Shown here one piece after another: positions 55,401 to 63,859 of a DNA stretch of 64,000 nt. This DNA comes from Pomphorhynchus laevis (lineage: Eukaryota > Acanthocephala > Palaeacanthocephala > Echinorhynchida > Pomphorhynchidae): contig WNNJ02000327.1 in assembly GCA_012934845.2 (NCBI GenBank), positions 1-64,000 on the forward strand, written 5' to 3'. Under the pieces are notes generated by a model. The model made no database searches, was not told the origin of the DNA, and saw only the letters and a program-made list of their open reading frames with translations. How positions within the stretch are numbered: the first letter of the stretch is position 1; each line of letters begins with the position of its first letter. The translations under genes were made by a program, and so were the position numbers.

Positions 55401-58400
55401 AAAAGATTCTGCCAGTGCTGCGCTTGTTTGAGTGGAATTATCGTGATGAACACTTTGTAAATTAAAATTCGAAAGGCGGTAATCGTCTATCTAAAATATC
55501 AAGCTAAACTTTAACGAATTGTATGTTTAAATAAAGTACCTGTTCAGGAGCATATTTAGGTTTATTAAATTTCTCACTGTCTTGATCATCTGGGAAATGC
55601 TAGCCAAAATAAAAATAAATTAGCAGAACATATTTATTTTTATTGATATTCATTTATTCTAAATATAAAATTTTGTCCATGCATTTGATTAGATCATAAG
55701 CCTAAGTATTTCAAAAGAAATCCTGGACCGTTGTCTACTCAGCACATCCGTGCACTACTATTATACCTGCCGTATCCATTAAGGATCCAACGAGTGAAGC
55801 GACAATTCAGCAACAACCTCTGCCTAGTGTTTAAGGATGGTCCGCACAGCAATTCGATCTGGTTGAGAGCGTAAGCCTCAGACAATTAAGCAAAGTGTCG
55901 GAAACGCCTTTATTCACAATGTCACACAGGCAACCGAAACGACCAGTGAGTACTTCATTCTACTGATGAGTGTTGCCGGGTACTCATCATTTCGATGCTG
56001 AAGTGGTCGTCTAGAAGTGACATGGTGACTGAAAATCCTGATACAAAGTCTGATTTATCAAGCAACACCATTTAGTATAAATGCCGTATTTCGAAAGAAA
56101 TTTTGGACCGTTGTCTACTCAGCACATCCTGCACTACTATTATACCGCATAAGTAGTAAATATGTTTTGCTCGTAGATTTCGTATGTGAGATAAACAAAT
56201 TTGATTTCATGTTTTATATCACATAAATAAAACAATGCAATTTCTTAATTGATTTATTGTAAACAAATTCTAAAACCTTTTAATAAATGGATTAATACAA
56301 ATATTCATATAAATTATAGATTATTTTATAGATTAATAGTTCTTTAGTCTAAAATAGTAGAAAGGCCAAATACGTAATGATCCATTTATCCTGATATAAT
56401 TTGATTCTCTAGAATATTATTTTATTCTAACAAAGAGTATAAAAATGTTTTACTTGAAAGTTTAAATTTATTTTTTAGCAATATTTTTTTTATTTTTTTT
56501 AGCAATATTAGTTGCAAATTTTTATGTAAAATATGCGATCTTTGAAAAAAGATCGCTTAACTAAATTATATTTTATTGGTAGATCAAATGTTCGTCTTTT
56601 TATTATTTTACGAGTTAAATTTCATAGAGTGCATGCAGTCTAGCATGTATTTAAAACTTCAATTCAAGATGACATACCTTAAGGCGAAAATGTGAACTTT
56701 ATACAGACAAACGTCTTTCAATAAAACATTCAATGAAATTTGGAAATGACTTTTGACTGATTTCTCATTTTAATAAAAAATTCATTAAAATAAAATCTAT
56801 TTTAATAAATAGATTTTACAAAAAAAATGTTGTAAAAAATTAACAATTTGAAAAGTTACTTATCGCTATATTATAATATATTATACATTATAACATAATA
56901 TATTATTAATATAATAATATATTTATTTTAATATAAAATAAATTATATTATCGCTATATTATATTGCTATATTATCTCTTATCGCGATATATTATATTAG
57001 GTGTTAATAAGAAAAATTATCTGCTTTTATCTGTTTGCTCGAAGAATCAAGCAGAATCGATGCGCTTTAAAGGACGCTTTAAAGTTTGTATTTTATAGAA
57101 TTTAATGCTTAATCACTATCAAGTCATTTTGTGCATAGATTATGCTCATTAATGAATATAACGATTTATATAAATTATAGATTATTCAGATAGATTAATC
57201 GATTATGTTCCTCAATCTAAAATAGTAGAAAGTCTAAATATGTTATGATGCATTTATCCTGATATAATTATAATTTAATTATCTAGAATATTATTTCATT
57301 CTAAAATGAGTATTTCATTTTTAAATGCTTTACTTGAACATTAAAATTTATATTTTTGAAATAAATTTATTCTTTGAAACTTATTTATTGCCAATGTTTA
57401 TGTAAAATATTCAAATTTAATGTTCATATCTAGATATACACCTTCTTTATCATCAATATTCGTTTTATTAAGAATGAGGCTACCTGCAAATATTTGTTCA
57501 CTAATTGAATAAAAATTATTAGAGTTAAATACACATATATCATCAATGTATCGAAACATATATTTCATATATTTATATTGTTTAGATTTTGTTTTTACAC
57601 AATTATGAACAAATTCATATTCTATAAAGCTTAAAAACAAGTCAGCTATAATTGGGCTACTAGTACCTCCAATTGGAACACCTTTTATTTGTCTAAATAT
57701 AGATGTACCTACTTTTAAATAATTTTGATTTATCAAAATATTTAAAGATTCTAGTAATTCAATTTTATCCATATATTTATATTTACTTGAGTGTTGAATT
57801 TTATCGATATATTTTATCCATAATGTATCTATTTATTTAAATGATTTTAAAGCCAATATCATTACATATTAAATCAATTCTTAAAATTTCATTATTTAAT
57901 GTATTATATTTTATATTATATGGTATGCATGAATGACTATCTAGTATCTTATTCTAATACAAAGTATATTATTTATTATCCATCCATAAAAATTTTCCAC
58001 TAATGATTTTAAATTTATTTTTAATGTTATTATGTTTATTTATATATTTTACTATTTTCTGTTCGATGACAGTTTTATAGTAACCTAGTTTAAAATATGT
58101 ATCTATTAAATTATTTAAATGATTTTAAAGCCAATATCATTACATATTAAATCAATTCTTAAAATTTCATTATTTAATGTATTATATTTTATATTATATT
58201 TTATATTATAATACATAATGTATTATATTTTATTTATTTTATATTAAAACGATTTTGGGCTCACATACGTAGAAATAGGACAATTCCTCCTGCGATTTCG
58301 TCAAAAAAATAATGATTTTTTTAAAATCATTATTTAAATGATTTTAAAGCCAATATCATTACATATTGTTGCAATTCTTGAAATTTCATTATTTAATGTA

Positions 58401-61400
58401 TTATATTTTATATTATATGGTATGCATTATTGTTCATGCAAAAATGTATTGTAAATTTAATCACGTCGTCTTTACGATAGTAGTTTTAATTGATGTTAAT
58501 TTAATGTTCTTATCTACATAAATAACTTCTTTAAATCAATATTAGTTTTATAAAGAATTAAACTACTAGTTAAATTTGTTCATCTTTTAATAGTAATAAA
58601 TGCAAAATATTTATTAATTAAATATTTAGCAATCGGTTTTAGTCATATAGTCCGCGAACCCTATCATTTAGGGTTTACCTTTTATTTACGAAATAAGAAA
58701 AAAGACACCTAATATTAATGTTAACTGCAATATCATTAAGGTATAAATTCTTTATAATTGTCGTCTAAATAATTTAAACAATCGCCTACTTGATTTGTTG
58801 ATATTCTACCAGTTGAGCGTCGCTGTATAGATCTTGGTTTACGCTTCTGGGAGAGTTGAAATTCGTCAATATTATTTAAAGGAATTTCTTCATCTTTGGA
58901 ATTCAAAACTGGCTTTGTTTTGGCGTTTACATCTGAAATATAAAAAACTAAGCATTGCTTAAAATGTTTTAAAGCAAATTACCATGATCTGAAGTATTCT
59001 TTACTGGTTGAGAGTTCTGCGTTTCCTTGTTTACAACATAACACATTTTAAACAAATTATTATTTTAACTCATGTTTATAAAAAACTTTATAATATAAGA
59101 AACTGAACAGAATCCAATGAGAGTTTCATATAATAACAATAATATGTAGTATACAATATGAAAATTAATTTAATCTAGAAATCTTAAGCAGCATTTTGTA
59201 AACAGTAATTGAATGACAATTCCATAATATATTCCATTACTGATTATGAACGCTTTCGAAATCAAGATATTAACATATGCATTTATTTGAGATTACGAAA
59301 AATATAACAATTAATACAATATATTATAATAATATGACATAATATAATAATATAAAAGAGTTTGCTAAAATATGACAACCAAAAAAGAGAAAATTAATTG
59401 TTTCAAATTATCAAATTACCAAAAAATAATAAATTTTGTGATTAAGCAAATCAAAGACTTGATGCTTTAAATCAAGGACGTCTGATGTAAACTAGAAATT
59501 ATAAACTTAGCAAATTATATCTACAACAAATTTTAAATTATATCAAATTATAATTTAATTAATTATTTATATAATTGAATTATTTGTACAATTATCAATT
59601 GTGTATAATTAATTTATACAAATTAGTTCAACAACAATCCGTCGTCGAAAAAAAATATTCTTGAATATTTTAATAAATTATTAAAACTAAAAAATGTTTC
59701 TTTTGTATATAAATCGTACAAATTAAAAATTATTTCAAATCAAATTAAAAATTAAATTACGGAACATCAAGAACCTTATTAATTTATTAATTAATAATTA
59801 TAATAATTATTATTATTAATCTTACAATAATTAATATAAGGATAACTTAAAAGTCAAAAATAAATATTTTCTTATATTTCGATAATTTCTAATTTATTTT
59901 TCTAATTTATTATATGTAGAAGATATAAAAAAGAATTTGAATTTTGTAAGCTAAAATACTTACAGTTGATAGTAGACTGGATTCCGATTCAGTCCATCTA
60001 TTTGGTGTTCGTTGTCGGCCGGTTGCTGTTTGTTCCGATCGCTTATTACATTCAGCAAATGCCTGAACTACATCTGATGGTGACACACCTTGGGTAGACC
60101 TTCTTTCACGTCTCGCACGTGCAGAACGTTTTTTACGTTCTGCCTCTGATTGCTCGTCTTTTGTTGGCGTTCGATAAGAGTTTCTCGAAACCGAGCTGCT
60201 AAAAAATCTCGTTTAAGCTCCTCAGGAAAAAATACAAAGTTACCTTATCGGTGTGGTCCTCAAAACCGCACATTCCGGAGTTGACGAAGATGATGTTGAA
60301 CTAACACTTACGTTGGCTGTAACAGTTAAGGGTGGTGGACTAGATACAGTGACGGCTGTGACACCTGCAAACATGCTGGATTTCTTTCGCTTATTGTTTT
60401 CAGCCAAATCTCGCTTACTGTCCTCGTTTGTCGTAACAGCCCATTCACACGCTTTCTGAATTGGTGGTTTCTTATTGCTATCAGTTGTCGGTATTTTGTT
60501 AGTGGCCTGAGAATTTTCTTTTGTTTCATTGTTGAAACGGTTATTCAAGCGGTTGTTAAAGCGTGGATTTGATGACTTTTCGGCGTCAGAACAATTTTTT
60601 ACCGTTGACGCTAAAGTAGTTGTGTTCTTATCGGAGGATAACTGATCGAATCGCATATTTCCAACGCACGAACCCCATCTTATAAACACAAAATAAAGTA
60701 TAAAAGCTTAAACGACTAAACATGTGATATAGCAGTTTTGAGTTTTACTGGGGACTGAGAAGCTATCAATTAATTATGAAAAGCAAATGCAGAGCGCACA
60801 GATGGAGGCAAAAGCTAATATCTACTCAATAAATATTGCAAACATACGATGATTGACATTTTATTTGATCAAATGAAGGTGGTGATACGCTTGGCAGCGG
60901 CGATTGTGAAATATATTGGTTGTATTTATCGTCGTCACTATTAGATGGAATTGATTAAAGAAGATAGCATTGTTTTTATGTGAATTAATATGTAATAGTT
61001 AACAGTTCGTTAACGCTAACCTTCGCACATTTGTCACTGGAGGTTTCGATGTGGGAATGGTCGATGCATGTACTGCAGCACGTTCCTTCGCAACGGCCTC
61101 AAATCTATTTCTTCGACTTGCAACAAAATCCTAAAATAATTGAAAAAAGAATAAAAACGTAAATTTTCCATGTCCTCTATAATTGTAATTTATATAGACA
61201 GTTACGATTTAATTTATTTAAATGCAAACAGGTACGGTTGCAATAGTCCGAAAGTAGTTACAACAGTAGCTGATTATAACTTATTTGCGATTGTAATAAC
61301 TTACAACCCCAAAGTTTAAACACAAACAAAGATAAAATAGTTACGGTAAAAATTACTAATTGTATAATAATTATTAATGACATCTCTGCAAGAACACGTC

Positions 61401-63859
61401 AAAACTACAAGGTCGTATTGCCGGAAAACGTAGGGGCATTCGATGATAAAGCTGGTTCACTTCTCGCTTTTCGTTTACTTTATCATTCATCTCCGTATCT
61501 TCACTTAAACTTGCACAATGCTTAATTTGTATTAACAATAAAAATTCTATTCGATAGTGGAAAACTAATACTTACAAAATATTCATTAGATTAAATTAGA
61601 TAAAAATTAATTTGAATATAAAGGCATTTGACTAAATATGTAAATGTGATTTTAGTATTTAAAAATCTTTAATTAATTAAAAAATAATTTATTTTAAAAT
61701 AATTTATTTTAAAATAAGAATTTATTTATCGCTAACTGATATATTTCTGTTAATCTTGCTAGAATTTCAAATTTATCAAATTTAAAAATAAATAAAATGT
61801 CATTTGATTATTCGTGCAGTAGCGAGACCAACCCGCTGAGGTAGCATATCTGCTGAATTATCATCTGAGTTAGGGATTACACTTGTTTCTTGTTTATCGT
61901 TCATATAACTCATAGCAATAGGACTGTCTGAAAATCGACCTTCATTTAGCTTGTCGGGTACATTTTTAAAACCGGACGAATTTGCCTAGAACAAATAAAG
62001 TAAGTTTCAAACTAAATCATTAAGATAAAAGGGTAAACTTTATAAAAATGTAAATTTCATTTTAAGTAAGAACAAAATTAACTTTAATGCTGTAAACACT
62101 TTAAGATTGAACGGATTATCATTAGTTCAACTATCAGCTATGTGTTAGCACATAGCCGATAGCTATCAAATGGGATAAATTAAATTAAAAAGTGAGATTA
62201 ATAAACAAATGGAATAAATAAACGGAATAAGATAAATGAGAATAAAAAGATTAATGTCTTAACTGTTATCGTATTCAGCATGCCATTTACGACAACCACC
62301 GGGCACCTAATTTCGTATTTATTTCATGAACGGCAAAGATAGAGCTGCAAATACAAATGTCATGACATTACGTATCATAACATAACGTATCATAAACAGT
62401 TCAAGTTACGTACCATAAACAGTTTAACTTACTTATGAAACAGATAAACAGTATATGAGTCAACTATATATTAATTTGATAAAATGCATTGCTAGCGTCC
62501 GGCTGCAAACGCCAAAATCATATCTACAATTGGAGATATTGTAATTGGAACAAACAGCAGTTTATTAATTATGCACAGAATTAATATAAACTAACTGCAG
62601 ATATTTGATAATTTACTCAGTGAAGGCATTACCAATTGTACGCTATGATGACAAATATAAATAAAATTTCAATGAACTTATTTTTTCAAACCAGAAGAAC
62701 CGAGAATAATGATTACTTCCTCACATATTTATAACCATATTCTGCTTTTAATATTTTGAAATCATTGTTTCTTTGTAAATAAAAGTTGATAAGTTTTCTT
62801 TGTTCAACTTACATGAATACGATTTCTAATTTGAAATTTAGATGGTATAGTACATCTAAACCTTTTCAATTCAACAGAATTATATCTGTGCATTGAAAAA
62901 TTCTTATCTAGAATTACACATATATCCCGATTTCCATTGTATGTTTATAATTTGGGTAGCATGCTAATCGCATATTATTAGCGTAAGCACGACTGAATAC
63001 CTGGCTGCAATATACCACTGATCATACATAATATATTTTGCTTTATATCTTACATCTTCAATATTTTGCTTTCGATTGATTTTGCCCATACCGAAAGGTT
63101 CTGAGGCTAATACATTATATATCATTATATTCAAATTGTAATAAAATAAATTTTATACAAAACATGTGATATATTATTCCAATAGTATGTAATATATTAA
63201 TATGTAATATATTATTATAAATTTTATACAATATTATTATATTGTAATTAATATATTATTATATTGTGATATATTATTCCGATAGTATATTACTGCAGTG
63301 TACAATTAAATATTTTTTACAATCAAATAAAATTAGTTATCAATTACATAAAATCAGTTAATTACGTTCGTACATCGGGAAAGCTGTATTTGAATTTTTC
63401 ACTGAGAGAACGTAGTGATGCCTGGAGTTTTCCTATCCGTTCCTTAAATCAAAAATATTTAAAATAGCGTATATAATGCTTACGTACATTATTTGTGGAA
63501 TTCTTATCTTCAGTAATAAGCTCACGAGCTGGAGTAGTGACATCCTGCAATTAGAAAATGAAAATGCTATAATCATCTAAAGTAAATAATTACCCTAATA
63601 TATCTTCTATTATATCTATCGTCTAAAATACAATATTTCTATTAAACGTTAATTTGAACAATTGAACCTGTAGTCTTAACATCTGAATTTACAGCTTCAC
63701 TTTCCGAGTCAACAGGCGAAAGTGATGAATCTTTTGCATTGTCGCTGAAATTTCAAGATTAAAAACATAATGGCTAAAATTTAAATAATAAACCTTTCCA
63801 CATTTATTTCTGAATCATTGCGAGAATCATTTTTCATTTGTACAGAGGTAGCAGCATTC
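43333..63859 (-). CDS. Mypt: MYPT (PPP1R12 family) myosin phosphatase targeting subunit, C-terminal half, at least 15 exons
   Basis: MYPT holds the PP1 catalytic subunit on myosin and is switched off by ROCK phosphorylation. From right to left the window shows Ser/Asn-rich linker exons, an exon with SYRTPTKDEQ...ERRSTQGV (human MYPT1 SYLTPVRDEE...RRSTQGV, inhibitory Thr696 site), an exon with RKPRSIQRRSTGRI (human Thr853 site REKRRSTGV), a coiled-coil exon, and the leucine-zipper exon. The N-terminal RVxF motif and ankyrin repeats should lie beyond 64000. Exon phases agree at every junction I propose. Introns are bimodal: five of 45-50 bp, the rest 136 bp to 8 kb, the large 3' ones filled with mobile elements. 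Junctions at 61.5-62 kb and 63.67 kb are less certain. Confidence 0.9.
43475..43510 (-). CDS. Mypt: MYPT exon, coiled-coil microexon
   Basis: A 36-bp exon, KSAARADQLDKR, phase 0 at both ends, acceptor tatttttag, donor GTAACA. It precedes the zipper exon across a 46-bp intron. Human MYPT1 has a longer helical region here, so this gene is shorter or another small exon exists in the 3.9-kb intron upstream. Confidence 0.75.
43665..44520 (+). mobile_element. Naiad-type PLE in a MYPT intron (antisense to the gene)
   Basis: 5'-truncated copy of the same family as 10346..13240: RT with FRYIDDICVF and the C-terminal region open for 184 codons (43786..44340), ending KFLWMDNK, then a well-preserved pseudoknot-like segment and the first bases of the terminal repeat. 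Very similar to the 10.5-kb copy, so probably young. It has few breaks but lacks the endonuclease. Confidence 0.8.
44408..44470 (+). other. PLE pseudoknot-like RNA segment, best copy
   Basis: GGCCCC, then CTGCTATGTT, a 14-nt spacer (gggtagaggagtta-like), GGGGCC, gaaacctgat, then AGCATAGCAG. The first and third blocks are perfect complements; the second and last pair over 10 positions including one G-U. The order a-b-a'-b' makes an H-type pseudoknot. Other copies: 2505..2578, 10378..10438, 40160..40220 (all minus strand), 37919..37980 and a partial at 36846..36900. It always lies 3' of the RT. Confidence 0.6.
44525..46013. other. MYPT intron, AT-rich, no element recognised
   Basis: Unclassified intronic sequence between the PLE and the Merlin insertion. 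A minus-strand stretch at 45309..45400 has a strong donor-like GTGAGT and an open frame but no resemblance to MYPT. Confidence 0.5.
46014..46021. repeat. Merlin target-site duplication, left
   Basis: aattattt, repeated at 47268..47275. Eight bases is the usual duplication length for Merlin/IS1016-type transposition. Confidence 0.9.
46022..46107. repeat. Merlin left terminal inverted repeat, 4 iterations
   Basis: 15-bp tip plus units starting at 46037, 46056, 46075 and 46094, the last being 14 bases (ggtgttgcctttga). Units are identical to each other. Confidence 0.95.
46135..47109 (+). CDS. Merlin (IS1016/IS1595-like) DDE transposase
   Basis: 324 residues, normal for Merlin. Residues 54-90 contain a zinc-binding-like region (WSRCEKCDNEEHMRYVKRK, then WTCKKSC). 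Residues 105-150 are a helix-turn-helix-like segment (IAHDLELNRNTVAAYTDRLR). The catalytic triad is visible: D172 in VEIDESLFFKRKYNRGR, D233 in IVMTDEWKAYG, and E273 in TVEGFWSLAKKYL. These motifs define the IS1595/IS1016-Merlin superfamily. The ATG at 46135 begins 27 bases inside the left repeat; the TAA ends 34 bases before the right repeat. No stop or frameshift is present, so it may encode active enzyme. Confidence 0.95.
   Translation: MVRKSEEKISNENTHYSVSDILNLDITERFLDRQFVKKETQNVFLSRMKLIRNWSRCEKCDNEEHMRYVKRKQSIDAFAWTCKKSCRKSRGLRHDSFFEDCRLDMPLIFKIIYKYINRCSYLKIAHDLELNRNTVAAYTDRLRDIICDFVVDRNQKIGGIDENGEPKIVEIDESLFFKRKYNRGRVVDGQWYVGGVERCTKKAFIVPVYDRGAQTMAQVIYENVLPGTIVMTDEWKAYGTAFRNMPQYQHFSVNHSLNFVNHLDPSIHTQTVEGFWSLAKKYLREKNGISQDQHEDFLIQFIWEHTIPSDKRFNNLLALLRIKD
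47144..47267. repeat. Merlin right terminal inverted repeat, 6 iterations
   Basis: One partial unit at 47144..47157 and five 19-bp units to 47252, then the 15-bp tip. Two more units than the left end. Confidence 0.95.
47375..47473 (-). CDS. Mypt: MYPT exon: coiled coil
   Basis: A 99-bp exon, phase 0 at both ends, acceptor gattttag, donor GTAGTT. Encodes KFHEKCIENEKLMSEIDYL and KRELHDKDQIINKM, a heptad-patterned helix aligning with the human MYPT1 stretch FKKLYEQILAENEKLKAQL. The Merlin insertion lies 108 bases further 3'. Confidence 0.85.
47480..48885. other. MYPT intron, AT-rich, no element recognised
   Basis: Dominated by ATAT and TATA-type words, especially 48120..48760. A short inverted word tacaatttgt/acaaattgta lies at about 47708..47762. 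Confidence 0.5.
48890..50715 (-). mobile_element. 5'-truncated LINE (Jockey/CR1-type) in a MYPT intron
   Basis: Minus-strand ORF2 remnant, sense to the MYPT gene. In order: DPTWITPLIKELQKRKDRAY, the finger region (CGPGMPIWALHELADLL), VQIIQVDISKAFDCVNHHIL (first catalytic Asp), GVPQGSALSLFLFAVYVDDF, VKFADDISVIV (FADD box), then LRILGVNFTANLSWSLHID and a C-terminal end (48958..49167), with AATAAAAC just after. The frame changes at least twice (between 50086 and 49770, and near 49250). A distinct family from the other LINEs here. Confidence 0.85.
50720..51385. other. MYPT intron, AT-rich
   Basis: No element recognised. Confidence 0.5.
51389..51589. repeat. Foldback element, 61-bp arms
   Basis: Left arm 51389..51449 contains ggaatacaaaagact and tttcgactgtactcag. 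Right arm 51528..51589 contains ctgagtacagtcgaaat and agtcttttgtattct. The arms pair with several mismatches around a 78-base loop. Unrelated to the foldback at 19698..19894. Confidence 0.85.
51695..51725. repeat. Short hairpin
   Basis: ggcacctag, five bases, ctaggtgcc: a nine-pair perfect stem. A related word, gcacctagcgg, occurs at 23180. Function unknown. Confidence 0.6.
52160..52900 (+). pseudogene. RTE LINE AP endonuclease
   Basis: Frame words NNLHVGTWNVISLMGKKPEL, VEEMVRFGLEIVGVTS, PVNKRLASLRLLVKDAKG, YAYAPN and SQVLLGDFNAHVSKD match the RTE endonuclease. Further decayed words around 52780..52890 match MIDF...S.DLR.YVL..Y and STDHYLVV. The catalytic Glu of the L..T motif region is not evident. 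At least three frameshifts. Confidence 0.75.
53590..55064 (+). pseudogene. RTE LINE reverse transcriptase with internal duplication
   Basis: Words in order: CSNCRGITLPDKTNKLFARI (twice, because of a 245-bp tandem duplication), QLQEKQCGFRQ, YFVDLEKAFDRIP (first catalytic Asp), VGLRHGCPLSPLLFLVYMD, SLLFKNDVVLLAYCPED, LPNVEDFKYLGVLFSRDGR and MRSLYRSVVVKRELSLRV. The YADD/FADD box reads FKND, so the second catalytic Asp pair is damaged. Frames shift several times. Confidence 0.8.
53720..54203 (+). repeat. 245-bp tandem duplication inside the RTE RT
   Basis: Unit 1 starts at 53720 and unit 2 at 53965, both with gaacgccgaact. Units share gtcggggcatcactcttcct and gagaaacaatgcggctttcg and differ at scattered positions, so the duplication predates some of the decay. 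Confidence 0.85.
55070..55535. other. MYPT intron, AT-rich
   Basis: No element recognised. Confidence 0.5.
55540..55599 (-). CDS. Mypt: MYPT exon after the second ROCK site
   Basis: A 60-bp exon, phase 0 at both ends, acceptor ttggctag, donor GTACTT. Encodes HFPDDQDSEKFNKPKYAPEQ. Joined to the upstream exon it gives RRSTGRISTNQ then HFPDDQDSE, aligning with human RRSTGVSFWTQDSDENEQE. The match in phase and in acidic content supports the junction. Confidence 0.75.
55690..56150 (-). repeat. Dispersed repeat C, copies 2 and 3
   Basis: The word ggaccgttgtctactcagca ends both a partial unit (55705..55770) and a longer unit (about 55880..56150), in direct order about 380 bp apart. Inverted relative to 31575..31800. 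The longer unit has a hairpin tgatgagt/actcatca. Unclassified. Confidence 0.65.
56155..57395. other. MYPT intron, AT-rich
   Basis: 56330..56420 and 57200..57310 share a diverged stretch (aaaatagtagaaag, cctgatataatt, ctagaatatta), a duplicated unit of about 250 bp. No coding capacity. Confidence 0.5.
57398..58545 (-). mobile_element. Naiad-type PLE pieces in a MYPT intron
   Basis: 57398..57772 is an open RT segment (MDKIELLESLNILINQN, VKGVPIGG-type motif as IKGVPIGGTSSPIIADLF, and FRYIDDICVF). 57830..58545 holds three overlapping partial repeats of the RT C-terminal region (shared word taaagccaatatcattacat). It is sense to the gene, fragmentary, and rearranged by internal duplication. Confidence 0.75.
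58550..58785. other. MYPT intron start
   Basis: The upstream exon frame would run on to a TAA at 58736..58738 if the GTAGGC donor at 58784..58789 were skipped. An AATAAA-like word lies at about 58681, so a short isoform lacking the zipper is conceivable. Confidence 0.35.
58790..58932 (-). CDS. Mypt: MYPT exon with the second ROCK site (human Thr853)
   Basis: A 143-bp exon beginning with two bases of a split Asp codon, acceptor atatttcag, donor GTAGGC. Encodes ...NIDEFQLSQKRKPRSIQRR then STGRISTNQ. The basic stretch followed by RRST-G corresponds to human MYPT1 RRRPREKRRSTGV, whose Thr853 is phosphorylated by ROCK and regulates myosin binding. Confidence 0.85.
58983..59025 (-). CDS. Mypt: MYPT microexon
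   Basis: 43 bp encoding ETQNSQPVKNTSDH plus one base. Donor GTAATT, acceptor aacaag. Separated from the next exon by a 50-bp intron. Phases match on both sides (0 in, 1 out). The acceptor AAG is weak, so the left edge could shift. Confidence 0.6.
59030..59960. other. MYPT intron, AT-rich
   Basis: 938-bp intron (59026..59963), AT-rich, no element recognised. Confidence 0.6.
59964..60198 (-). CDS. Mypt: MYPT exon with the first ROCK site (human Thr696)
   Basis: Encodes SYRTPTKDEQSEAERKKRSA then RARRERRSTQGVSPSDVVQA. Human MYPT1 reads SYLTPVRDEESESQRKARSR then QARQSRRSTQGVTLTDLQEA. The RRSTQGV phosphosite, whose phosphorylation inhibits the phosphatase, is exactly conserved. Donor GTAAGT (consensus). 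The acceptor is a tandem tag-cag pair at 60196..60200, so two mRNAs differing by three bases are possible. The intron to the preceding exon is only 45 bp. Confidence 0.95.
60244..60678 (-). CDS. Mypt: MYPT exon, Ser/Asn/Lys-rich linker
   Basis: A 435-bp exon, the largest seen. Encodes WGSCVGNMRFDQLSSDKN, a short repeat RFNNRLNNRFNNET, a Lys-rich stretch, and a Ser-rich end ECAVLRTTPIR. Likely disordered, as is the linker between ankyrin repeats and phosphosites in the family. Acceptor cttataag, donor GTAACT. Phases: two bases in from the previous exon, two out. Confidence 0.85.
61021..61130 (-). CDS. Mypt: MYPT exon, linker
   Basis: 110 bp encoding DFVASRRNRFEAVAKERAAV then HASTIPTSKPPVTNVR plus two bases. 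Acceptor tattttag, donor GTTAGC. The phase agrees with the exon to its left. Confidence 0.8.
61479..61520 (-). CDS. Mypt: MYPT microexon (tentative)
   Basis: 42 bp, HCASLSEDTEMNDK, donor GTAAAC, acceptor aattaag. An alternative acceptor at 61510 would shorten it and change the entry phase. Composition fits the linker, but the boundaries are uncertain. Confidence 0.45.
61881..61985 (-). CDS. Mypt: MYPT exon, linker (3' end uncertain)
   Basis: Acceptor tgttctag. Encodes ANSSGFKNVPDKLNEGRFSD then SPIAMSYMNDKQETS. The donor could be GTAATC at 61880 or a later GTTGGT near 61834, which would add VIPNSDDNSADMLPQR. The frame stays open past both. Confidence 0.6.
61990..63370. other. MYPT intron
   Basis: 1388-bp intron, AT-rich. 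GC-richer patches at 62280..62330 and 62490..62530 have no clear exon signals. No mobile element recognised. Confidence 0.5.
63374..63442 (-). CDS. Mypt: MYPT exon, linker
   Basis: 69 bp encoding ERIGKLQASLRSLSEKFKYS then FPD. Acceptor gatttaag, donor GTACGA. Phase 0 to phase 0. The intron to the exon on its right is 45 bp. Confidence 0.65.
63488..63544 (-). CDS. Mypt: MYPT exon, linker
   Basis: 57 bp with strong sites: acceptor ctaattgcag, donor GTACGTAAG. Encodes DVTTPARELITEDKNSTNN, phase 0 at both ends. Confidence 0.75.
63681..63744 (-). CDS. Mypt: MYPT exon, linker (donor uncertain)
   Basis: Acceptor gaaatttcag. Completes a split Ser codon and encodes DNAKDSSLSPVDSESEAV then NSD. I use the GTTAAG donor because it keeps phase; a better-looking exon end at 63668 (CAG|GTTCAA) would break the frame into the next exon. 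Confidence 0.6.
63794..63859 (-). CDS. Mypt: MYPT exon, linker
   Basis: 66 bp encoding NAATSVQMKNDSRNDSEI then NVE plus two bases. Acceptor atagaatag, donor GTTTAT. Separated from the next exon by 49 bp. Further exons, including the ankyrin repeats, must lie to the right of the window. Confidence 0.65.

Noticed and set aside
60253-60529. Plus-strand and alternate minus-strand open frames over the MYPT linker exon
   Set aside because: They are shadows of the 60244..60678 exon, whose frame is fixed by the adjoining phosphosite exon.
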